From Gammaproteobacteria bacterium (GTDB taxonomy: Bacteria; Bacillota_I; Bacilli_A; Izemoplasmatales; UBA1188): 12,527 nucleotides of DNA. Below are positions 6,773-12,527 of the stretch, in pieces. Below the pieces are notes generated by a model, which saw only the letters and a list, made by a program, of their open reading frames with translations, was not told where the DNA came from and made no database searches. The position numbers and the translations under genes are program-made. The first letter of the stretch is position 1. The number at the start of each line of letters is the position of its first letter. The stretch is from the NCBI GenBank assembly GCA_024691665.1, contig JAILNJ010000086.1, positions 1-12,527 on the forward strand, read 5' to 3'.

Positions 6773-8536
6773 ATGATACTAGATAGAATTGAATCACCCA
6801 ATGACCTCAAAGAATTAAATATCAGTGAATTAAATGAGCTTAAAAAAGAAATTAGAAAGCTCATTTTAAACAAGGTATCAAAAGTGGGCGGACACCTTGG
6901 TTCTAACTTAGGTTCTGTAGAACTTGAGATGGCTCTTCACTATGTATTTAATTCTCCAAAAGATAAGATTGTATTTGATGTATCTCATCAATCATATACA
7001 CATAAAATCTTAACTGGAAGAAAAGAAGCATTCTTAAATAAGAAAGCTTATGACGATGTGACAGGTTTCACATCAAAGAAAGAATCACCACATGATATGT
7101 TTACAGTGGGTCATACATCTACATCTATTTCACTTGCTTATGGTTTAGCTAAGGCAAGAGATATTAAAGGCACTAAAGAAAACATTATTGCCTTTATTGG
7201 TGATGGATCTATGTCAGGTGGTGAAGCATTTGAAGGTTTAAACAATGCTGGTACACTTAAATCTAACTTTATCGTAATCTTTAATGATAACCAAATGTCT
7301 ATTGCTAAAAATAGTGGTTCATTATATGACAACTTAGAAGAATTAAGAAACACTAAAGGTAAATCTAAGAATAACTTCTTCAAAGCTTTAGGATTTGATT
7401 ATAAATATATCGCTAAAGGTAATGACGTTAAAGTATTAATTGATGCATTAAATGAAGTAAAAGATATTGATCATCCAATCGTACTTCACATTAATACAAT
7501 TAAAGGTTTAGGTTATAAGAAGGCAGTAGAAGAAAAGGCGGCTTATCATTCTAGAATGCCATTTAACTTAAAGACTGGAGAATCAACTTTAGTTTCTAAA
7601 CCATCTTATTCTGGACTCATTAGAGATTACCTAATTAAGAACTTAGATTCTCATAAAGATTTAACTTTATTAAGCGCAGCTGCACCATTCTTCTATGGTA
7701 ATGATGGTACAATTAATAAATATAAAGATAGAATCCTAGATTTAGGTATCGCTGAAGAATCATTATTTAGTGTTTCTGCAGGATTATCTCATGAAGGTTT
7801 AAGACCAGTTGTTTCTATCTTCTCATTCTTTATTGGTCGTGCAATTGATCAACTCTTAATTGATGCATCACTTAATAAAGAAAATACATTAATCTTAATC
7901 CATGGTGGAACATTCGCTGAAGATACTAAAGGTTCAACTAAGAGCGCAACTCACCACGGAATCTATGATTCAGCTTTAATTTCAAATATTCCAGGACTTT
8001 TATATATTCATCCAACTAATGAAAAAGAATTATTCAAGATTATGGATGACTATATCAATGGAAGATTAAATGGACTCGTTGCATTAAGAGTTCCAACTGT
8101 CAGAGTTGAAACAGTTAATGAAACATTATCTAAGAATTATTTAGATATTAAATCTAAGGTTATTAGTAATGGTTCTAAGGTAGCTTTACTTGGCCTTGGT
8201 AATTTCTATTTCAAGGCTGAAGAAGTTTATTATGCCTTAGAAAAACAAGGTATTAAGGCTACATTAATTAATCCATTATTCTCTAATGTGTTAGATACTG
8301 AATTACTTGAAAGCTTAAAGACTAATCATTCACTCGTAGTTACATTCGAAGATGAAATCTTAGATGGTGGCTTTGGTGAAAAGGTAGCTAGTTTTTATTC
8401 AGATAGTAATGTTAAAGTTAAAGCATATGGATTTAAGAAAGACTTCTATGATTATGTATCTATTGAAGAAGTTTTAAAAGAAAATAACCTTACAGTTAAA
8501 CAAGTAGTAAAAGATATCAAACAAATCCTTAAATAG
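6773..8536 (+). CDS. DXS-like thiamine-diphosphate enzyme (1-deoxyxylulose-5-phosphate synthase family)
   Basis: This 587-residue protein is collinear with DXS: GGHLGSNLG with H41 (E. coli H49), GHTSTS (113-118), the thiamine-diphosphate motif GDG (143-145) to NDN (171-173), and IAE with catalytic E328 (E. coli E370). DXS joins pyruvate and glyceraldehyde 3-phosphate to start the MEP isoprenoid pathway. Several acceptor-site residues differ: E. coli Y392 is F350, the DRAG arginine (R420) lies in HGG, and the YPRG arginine (R478) is replaced in RVPTV. QH after the catalytic Glu is ES. A loop of about five extra residues precedes THHG. A short DXS-like subfamily in Gram-positives looks similar, from memory. 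Cofactor use is confident; DXS activity is not. It starts 1 base after guaD with no clear ribosome binding site, suggesting translational coupling. Confidence 0.8.
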   Translation: MILDRIESPNDLKELNISELNELKKEIRKLILNKVSKVGGHLGSNLGSVELEMALHYVFNSPKDKIVFDVSHQSYTHKILTGRKEAFLNKKAYDDVTGFTSKKESPHDMFTVGHTSTSISLAYGLAKARDIKGTKENIIAFIGDGSMSGGEAFEGLNNAGTLKSNFIVIFNDNQMSIAKNSGSLYDNLEELRNTKGKSKNNFFKALGFDYKYIAKGNDVKVLIDALNEVKDIDHPIVLHINTIKGLGYKKAVEEKAAYHSRMPFNLKTGESTLVSKPSYSGLIRDYLIKNLDSHKDLTLLSAAAPFFYGNDGTINKYKDRILDLGIAEESLFSVSAGLSHEGLRPVVSIFSFFIGRAIDQLLIDASLNKENTLILIHGGTFAEDTKGSTKSATHHGIYDSALISNIPGLLYIHPTNEKELFKIMDDYINGRLNGLVALRVPTVRVETVNETLSKNYLDIKSKVISNGSKVALLGLGNFYFKAEEVYYALEKQGIKATLINPLFSNVLDTELLESLKTNHSLVVTFEDEILDGGFGEKVASFYSDSNVKVKAYGFKKDFYDYVSIEEVLKENNLTVKQVVKDIKQILK

Positions 8537-8547
8537 GAGATAAAATT

Positions 8548-9795
8548 ATGCTTCAAAATGTGAAAAGATTTGATATGAAAAAACCTCCAAGAAGACAACT
8601 CTTAAGACCCCTAATTTGGTCTTTATGTTTTCCTGAGGTCAAATCTCATGAATGCAAAATAGAAAAGATTAATATGGAAGGTATTAAACCTCCATATTTA
8701 CTACTTCAAAATCATAATGCATTCTTAGATTTTAAAGTATTAACTAAGGCAGTATTCCCTCATAGATGTAACTACGTTATTGCTATTGATGGCTTCCTTA
8801 AAAGAGAAGGTCTTTTAAGAATGGTTGGTGGAATCTGTAAGAGAAAGTTTACTAAAGATCTTACACTTATTAAACAAATGAAGAAGGTAGTTGATAATAA
8901 GGATATCTGTGTACTTTATCCTGAAGCTAGATATTCTTTATGCGGTACTACCGCAATCTTACCTGAATCACTTGGTAAACTCTGTAAGTTCTTAAAAGTA
9001 CCTGTAGTCGTTTTAATTACTAATGGACATCATATCAATGCTCCATTCTACAATACTAAGAATCATAAAGTTAAAGGTTTAACTGCGACTATGACTTGTA
9101 TTGCAAACAAGGATGAAGTATTAAGTCTTTCACATGAAGAATTAAATAAACGTATTAATGATGCGTTTGTTTATGATGACTATAAATGGCAAAAAGATAA
9201 TAACATTATCTGTAATTATCCAAAGCGCGCAGAAGGTTTACATAAGGTTTTATATCAATGCTCTAGTTGTGGTACTGAATATGAGATGGAATCATTTGGT
9301 ACTAAGCTTAGATGCAAACATTGTGGTAAGACTTGGGAGATGACTGAACTCGGTGAACTCAAGGCAGAAGATAATAAAGAAACATTCACACATATTCCAG
9401 ATTGGTATGAATGGGAACGTGCTAATGTTAGAAAAGAAGTTGATGAAAATAGATATCACTTCGAGTCACCTGTAAGAGTTGACGCTCTTCCAAACGCTAA
9501 AGGATATATCAATATGGGTGAAGGTAAACTCATCCATGATATGAATGGATTTAAACTCACATTTAGTGATGAAGGAGAACCAGTTGAAATTACTCTTCCT
9601 CACTATGAAACTTATGGTGTTCATATTGAATATGAATACTTAGGTAAGTTTGGCGATTGTGTAGACTTAAATACACTCAATGATACATTCTATGTATACC
9701 CTAATGGTTTAGTTCCATTTAGTGTAACAAAGATGTCACTTGCGACAGAAGAATTATTCAAGGTATATTGGGAGAATAAAAAGAAACAGCAATAA
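8548..9795 (+). CDS. PlsC-like acyltransferase with inserted zinc ribbon and extra C-terminal domain
   Basis: This is a 415-residue protein. Residues about 45-200 carry the glycerolipid acyltransferase motifs: NHNAFLD (N55, H56, D61; the NHx4D catalytic motif), a GGICKR segment (94-99) and PEARYS (125-130, the usual PEGxRS block). A four-cysteine zinc ribbon follows (C238, C241, C256, C259), then about 150 residues of beta-rich sequence I do not recognise. PlsC enzymes acylate lysophosphatidate at the membrane; here the acceptor is unknown. The protein is much longer than a typical PlsC (about 200-250 residues). Its site AGGAGA (8535-8540) overlaps the stop codon of the DXS-like gene, and a glycosyltransferase gene follows after 16 bases, which suggests shared work on a membrane lipid or glycolipid. 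Confidence 0.8.
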   Translation: MLQNVKRFDMKKPPRRQLLRPLIWSLCFPEVKSHECKIEKINMEGIKPPYLLLQNHNAFLDFKVLTKAVFPHRCNYVIAIDGFLKREGLLRMVGGICKRKFTKDLTLIKQMKKVVDNKDICVLYPEARYSLCGTTAILPESLGKLCKFLKVPVVVLITNGHHINAPFYNTKNHKVKGLTATMTCIANKDEVLSLSHEELNKRINDAFVYDDYKWQKDNNIICNYPKRAEGLHKVLYQCSSCGTEYEMESFGTKLRCKHCGKTWEMTELGELKAEDNKETFTHIPDWYEWERANVRKEVDENRYHFESPVRVDALPNAKGYINMGEGKLIHDMNGFKLTFSDEGEPVEITLPHYETYGVHIEYEYLGKFGDCVDLNTLNDTFYVYPNGLVPFSVTKMSLATEELFKVYWENKKKQQ

Positions 9796-9811
9796 CGGAG
9801 GTTTTTAAGTT

Positions 9812-10981
9812 ATGAAAGTTTTGTTTGTAGTAAATAATTTCTATGCAAAAGGAAATGGTCTAAGTGCATCCGCAAGACGTACTGTGAAGCACTTAGAAGA
9901 AAGAGGACTTGAAGTTAGAGTCTTATCAGGTAAAAACCCTGAAAACGATGATCTAGAACCATATTATGTTCTAGACTTATACAAGATGCCTGTATTCGAT
10001 AAACTCATTAAGAAACAGGGATATGTATTTGCAAAATCAGATAAAAGAATTGTTAAAGAAGCAATTGAATGGGCAGACCTCATTCATCTTGAAGAACCAT
10101 TTGCTCTTCAAATGCTTGTAGCTAGAATGGCTAAGAAAATGAATAAGCCATGTGTTGCAACTTATCACTTACATCCGGAAAACTTATTCGCATCGGTTAA
10201 ACTTGCTGGTAGTTTCACGCTAAATAAAGCCACAATGCTTGCATTTAAAACTCAAGTATTTGATAAGTGCGTTGCTATTCAGTGTCCTACCCAAAATGTA
10301 ATGGATAGACTTAATAGATGGCACTTTAAAGCTAAGCTTTATTTAATCTCTAATGGTCTTCCAAGAGAAGAACTCAAGAAGAGAAAAGAAATCACTGAAA
10401 AGATTAAATATAGTGATGCGAAATATATGGTTACAACTATTGGACGTCACTCTGTAGAAAAGGATTTAGTAACTTTGCTTAAAGCTATGAAATACACTAA
10501 CCACAGAGATGAAATTCAATTAGTATTCGCAGGGCGTGGTCCTGAGACTGAAAACTTAAAGAAGTACGCTGATAAATTAGTAAAGAAGGGAATCATCAAA
10601 TACGAACCAGTATTTAAGTTCTGTTCTCTTGATGAACTCCAACAACTTTCAGCATCATCAGACCTTTATATTCATTTAGCATTCATTGAAGTTGAAGGCC
10701 TATCATGTATGGAAGCAATTCAAGTTGGACTAGTTCCAATTATTGCAGAACATAGATATAGTGCTACAAGCCAATTTGCACTTTCTGAAATGTCTAAGTT
10801 TAAAGCCAAAGATCCAAAAGACTTAGCACAAAAGATTGATTATTGGCTAGATGATGATGAAAGAAGAATTGCTGAATCTAAGAAATATAAAGCACTTAAG
10901 TATGATTATGACATTGAAACATCTATTAATGATTTAATAGATATGTATAAAAATGCTCTAATTATATTTAACGAAAAATAA
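9812..10981 (+). CDS. GT4 family glycosyltransferase, probable glycolipid synthesis
   Basis: This 389-residue GT-B fold enzyme has an N-terminal Rossmann half (VLFVVNNFYAKGNGLSAS) and a TYHLHPENL histidine segment (117-125). The C-terminal nucleotide-sugar half has GRHSVEKD (R212 and K217 as donor-phosphate ligands) and the retaining E-x7-E motif EVEGLSCME (E293, E301). Members near lipid genes in low-GC Gram-positives often glucosylate diacylglycerol; that acceptor is inferred here from the adjacent PlsC-like gene and not from a specific motif. Site GGAGG (9797-9801) is 10 bases before the ATG. It is the last gene of the operon, with no obvious terminator; the infC -35 box begins 4 bases after its stop, so read-through would meet the infC attenuator. 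Confidence 0.82.
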   Translation: MKVLFVVNNFYAKGNGLSASARRTVKHLEERGLEVRVLSGKNPENDDLEPYYVLDLYKMPVFDKLIKKQGYVFAKSDKRIVKEAIEWADLIHLEEPFALQMLVARMAKKMNKPCVATYHLHPENLFASVKLAGSFTLNKATMLAFKTQVFDKCVAIQCPTQNVMDRLNRWHFKAKLYLISNGLPREELKKRKEITEKIKYSDAKYMVTTIGRHSVEKDLVTLLKAMKYTNHRDEIQLVFAGRGPETENLKKYADKLVKKGIIKYEPVFKFCSLDELQQLSASSDLYIHLAFIEVEGLSCMEAIQVGLVPIIAEHRYSATSQFALSEMSKFKAKDPKDLAQKIDYWLDDDERRIAESKKYKALKYDYDIETSINDLIDMYKNALIIFNEK

Positions 10982-10984
10982 TTA

Positions 10985-11013
10985 TTGACAATTAATACTG
11001 AATATATTAAAAT
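10985..11013 (+). promoter_or_regulatory. Promoter of the infC-rpmI-rplT operon
   Basis: A consensus -35 TTGACA (10985-10990) and a -10 TAAAAT (11008-11013) are separated by 17 bases. Initiation is expected near 11020, which gives a leader of about 145 bases before infC. This is the strongest promoter match in the window. Confidence 0.85.
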
Positions 11014-11019
11014 ACACAA

Positions 11020-11152
11020 GGATAGAAAGTTGAGTGTCCACTCACACCTGAATTCTCATCTGTTGAATTGGGTAAATCGCTAGGAAAAATTAATTTATTT
11101 TTACTTGATGATAGAGCGGACATATGTCCGCTTTTCTATTTAAAAAAATGAT
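11020..11152 (+). promoter_or_regulatory. infC operon leader, probable L20-type autoregulatory attenuator
   Basis: The untranslated leader of infC-rpmI-rplT folds locally: hairpin TGAGT-GTCC-ACTCA (11031-11044), then a stem ACCTGAATTC / GAATTGGGT (11046-11055 with 11065-11073, one bulge) with a 9-base loop, then a terminator at 11113-11139. Competing pairings are possible: TCGCT (11077-11081) or TGTCC (11035-11039) with the terminator's 5' arm, and loop TCATC (11056-11060) with GATGA (11107-11111), a potential pseudoknot. In Bacillus, ribosomal protein L20 binds such a leader and promotes termination (established). The assignment here rests on position and fold; no covariance model was run. 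Confidence 0.75.
11113..11139 (+). terminator. Attenuator terminator in the infC leader
   Basis: Stem AGCGGAC (11115-11121) / GTCCGCT (11126-11132) with loop ATAT is followed by TTTCTATTT. It lies after the promoter and before the infC binding site, so it would abort leader transcripts unless its 5' arm is held by upstream sequence. Confidence 0.85.
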
Positions 11153-11164
11153 GAGGTGACGACT

Positions 11165-11785
11165 ATAAACAAGTACGCTGTATTACCAAAACCGGTAAAA
11201 AAAGAATCAAATTTCGTAAATGAAGCTATCAAAGCACCAAAAGTAATGGTTATTGATGAAGAAGGTAAATCGCTTGGTGTATTAGACACTAACAAAGCTA
11301 TCAACATCGCATACGATCATAATCTTGATTTAGTATGTGTAGCTCCACAAGCACAACCTCCAGTTTGTAAGATTCTTAACTACTCTAAGTTCCGCTATGA
11401 AAAAGAAAAGAAGGAAAAAGAAGCTAAGAAGAATCAAAAGACACAAGCTCAAGAAGAAAAAGAAATTCAATTATCACCAACAATTGCAGAACATGATACT
11501 GAAACAAAGCTTAAACAAGCTTTAAAGTTCCTCGCTCAAGGTAATAAAGTTAAAGTAACTTTAAGAATCAAGAGAAGATACTTATCACTTGCTGATAACT
11601 CAGTAGAACTTGTTAATGATTTCGTAGCTAAGTGCTCTGAAGTTGGAGAAACTAATAAGAAACCTGATTTTGATGGTAAGCTTATTTCAATCGTTATTTC
11701 ACCTAAGAAACAAACTTCTAAGAAGAAAGCTCAACCTAAGGTTGAAGCTCCTTCAAAGGAAGAAGTTAAAGAAGAGAATAATTAA
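11165..11785 (+). CDS. infC: Translation initiation factor IF-3 (probable ATA start)
   Basis: IF3 binds the 30S subunit, keeps it from joining 50S and checks start-codon pairing. From the ATA the protein is 206 residues. The N-domain has VNEAIKAPKVMVID (18-31), LGVL and PPVCKILNYSKFRYE (65-79); the C-domain has KLKQALKFLAQGNKVKVTLRI (114-135 region) and ends at SPKK (179-182). A GTG at 11156 would give 209 residues, but it lies inside the binding site GAGGTGA (11153-11159) and has none upstream, whereas ATA at 11165 sits 5 bases after that site. Rare starts (ATT, ATC, ATA) are typical of infC, because IF3 represses its own message through them. The usual RFRGRE block reads RIKRRY (134-139), and a charged Lys/Glu-rich tail of about 24 residues follows the C-domain. 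Confidence 0.92.
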   Translation: MNKYAVLPKPVKKESNFVNEAIKAPKVMVIDEEGKSLGVLDTNKAINIAYDHNLDLVCVAPQAQPPVCKILNYSKFRYEKEKKEKEAKKNQKTQAQEEKEIQLSPTIAEHDTETKLKQALKFLAQGNKVKVTLRIKRRYLSLADNSVELVNDFVAKCSEVGETNKKPDFDGKLISIVISPKKQTSKKKAQPKVEAPSKEEVKEENN

Positions 11786-11806
11786 TTAATAAGGAGATAT
11801 ATAATT

Positions 11807-12004
11807 ATGCCAAAAATGAAATCACATGGTGGTTCTAAGAAAAGATTCAAAGTAACTGGCACTGGCAAAATCGTTAGAGGCCAAGCTTACAGAGACCACT
11901 TACATTCACACAAGAGTGCCGCAGTAAAAAGACAATTAAGAGGGGATAAAGTCGTTAATTCAAGAGACACTCACGACTTAAAGAAACAAATCCCATATTT
12001 ATAG
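11807..12004 (+). CDS. rpmI: 50S ribosomal protein L35
   Basis: This is a 65-residue basic protein of normal L35 length, with the family start MPKMKSHGGSKKRFKVTGTG and the HSHKSAAVKRQLRG segment in the middle. It assembles into the 50S subunit. Site AAGGAGA (11791-11797) is 9 bases before the ATG, 21 bases after infC. Its stop TAG overlaps the next gene's binding site. Order infC-rpmI-rplT is conserved across bacteria. Confidence 0.97.
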   Translation: MPKMKSHGGSKKRFKVTGTGKIVRGQAYRDHLHSHKSAAVKRQLRGDKVVNSRDTHDLKKQIPYL

Positions 12005-12014
12005 GAGATAGGAA

Positions 12015-12374
12015 ATGGCAAGAGTAAAAACTGGTGTTACAAATCACAGAAGACATAAAAAGGTATTAAAGCTCGCTAAAGGTTACTTTGGTGGTAAACG
12101 TCTCTTATATAGAACAGCCCATGAAGCTGTTATGAAAGCTCAATCTTACGCTTTCAGAGATAGAAGAAAGAAAAAAGATCAATTCAGAAAGCTCTGGATT
12201 GCAAGAATCAATGCTGCAGCTAGACTTAACGATTTAAGTTATTCTAAATTAATGCACGGCTTAAAGCTCGCTAACGTTACAGTAAACCGTAAGGTATTAT
12301 CTGAAATCGCTATCGCTGATCCAAAAGGATTCACAGCTATCTGCGAAAAAGCTAAGGCTGCTTTAGCTGCTTAA
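12015..12374 (+). CDS. rplT: 50S ribosomal protein L20
   Basis: This is a 119-residue basic protein with the L20 signature: [24 protein letters not shown] at the N-terminus (read in two blocks), [33 protein letters not shown] and [19 protein letters not shown]. It is an early assembly protein of the 50S subunit and, in Bacillus and E. coli, the autorepressor of this operon, which fits the leader at 11020-11152. Site AGGAGA (12003-12008) overlaps the rpmI stop and is 6 bases before the ATG. A terminator follows. Confidence 0.97.
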   Translation: MARVKTGVTNHRRHKKVLKLAKGYFGGKRLLYRTAHEAVMKAQSYAFRDRRKKKDQFRKLWIARINAAARLNDLSYSKLMHGLKLANVTVNRKVLSEIAIADPKGFTAICEKAKAALAA

Positions 12375-12387
12375 TAATTAATTAATA

Positions 12388-12418
12388 AAAGTCTTATTCG
12401 TGTAGAATAAGGCTTTTT
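12388..12418 (+). terminator. Rho-independent terminator of the infC operon
   Basis: Stem AAAGTCTTATTC (12388-12399) / GAATAAGGCTTT (12405-12416) has one T-G pair and loop GTGTA, followed by TT-G-TTTT. It is 13 bases after the rplT stop and closes the operon. Confidence 0.88.
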
Positions 12419-12422
12419 GTTT

Positions 12423-12428
12423 TATAAT
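12423..12428 (+). promoter_or_regulatory. Candidate -10 box of a leaderless lipoprotein transcript
   Basis: A perfect TATAAT ends 6 bases before the ATG of the lipoprotein gene, so transcription from it would start on or next to the start codon. No good -35 is present at 16-18 bases upstream, where the terminator's loop and 3' arm lie. The site is AT-rich, so chance occurrence is possible. Confidence 0.35.
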
Positions 12429-12434
12429 AGTTAT

Positions 12435-12527
12435 ATGAAAAAAATATTATTACTACTTCCAGTATTATTATTACTAGTTGGATGTTCTTTTAATTCTAAT
12501 ACTAAATCAAGACGTAAATCTAATATT
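12435..12527 (+). CDS. Lipoprotein, 3' end cut by window edge
   Basis: The first 31 codons are visible. They encode a lipoprotein signal peptide: MKK, a Leu/Val-rich stretch (4-15), and lipobox LVGC with the acylated Cys at residue 17, then a polar Ser/Asn/Lys/Arg-rich stretch typical of the linker to a surface domain. The precursor should be lipidated by Lgt, cut by signal peptidase II and anchored on the outer face of the membrane. The mature function cannot be told. Unlike nearly all other genes here it has no Shine-Dalgarno sequence; see the -10 at 12423-12428. Confidence 0.8.
   Translation, partial: MKKILLLLPVLLLLVGCSFNSNTKSRRKSNI

Noticed and set aside
7138..7383. 81-codon open frame on the minus strand within the DXS-like gene
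   Set aside because: It is antisense to conserved thiamine-diphosphate motifs, with no family match or start signals.
9158..9343. 61-codon open frame within the acyltransferase gene
   Set aside because: It overlaps the zinc-ribbon coding region in another frame and has no ribosome binding site.
11148..11159. Mini open frame ATG-ATG-AGG-TGA before infC
   Set aside because: It has no binding site of its own and its bases are the infC Shine-Dalgarno region; a chance occurrence is more likely than a leader peptide.

Overview
This is an AT-rich bacterial window (roughly one third G+C by eye) that reads as a low-GC Gram-positive (Bacillota) chromosome. The support is: strong AGGAGG-type ribosome binding sites, sigma-A-like promoters, an infC-rpmI-rplT operon behind an attenuator leader of the L20 type, a lipobox signal peptide, a DegV protein, and a BspA-type leucine-rich repeat protein. 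All conserved reading frames are full length with TGA read as stop, and the only Trp tRNA seen has anticodon CCA, so the standard bacterial code applies. That excludes code-4 Mollicutes but fits their relatives (Erysipelotrichia or uncultured gut Bacilli). This placement is inference and not firm. No mobile element, CRISPR array or phage gene was seen.

Layout. Positions 1-1028 hold nearly all of a DUF2804 gene. It runs convergently into an MgtC-family membrane protein gene on the minus strand (1062-1829), with one shared bidirectional terminator. A divergent promoter region (1830-2031) then serves mgtC and a DegV fatty-acid-binding protein gene (2032-2934). Next come a tRNA-Trp gene with its own promoter and terminator, a zinc-ribbon/TM/leucine-rich-repeat protein (3132-4550), a YwaF-type membrane protein (4596-5348), a tRNA-Leu gene embedded between coding genes, and an unrecognised six-TM membrane protein (5464-6162) closed by a terminator.

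A second transcription unit (about 6291-10981) carries a guanine deaminase, a DXS-like thiamine-diphosphate enzyme whose phosphate-acceptor pocket looks altered, a PlsC-like acyltransferase carrying a zinc ribbon and an extra C-terminal domain, and a GT4 glycosyltransferase. The last two look like a membrane-lipid or glycolipid pair. The third unit starts at a near-consensus promoter (10985-11013), passes through a structured leader with a terminator hairpin, and encodes IF3, L35 and L20. IF3 most likely starts at an ATA codon. The window ends in the first 31 codons of a lipoprotein gene with no ribosome binding site and a -10 box that would start transcription at its ATG.

Most genes are ordinary housekeeping or envelope genes. 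The best leads are the DXS-like enzyme and its lipid-gene neighbours, the regulatory structures (infC leader, degV palindrome), and several start-site corrections. No clearly new multi-gene system can be claimed from sequence alone.
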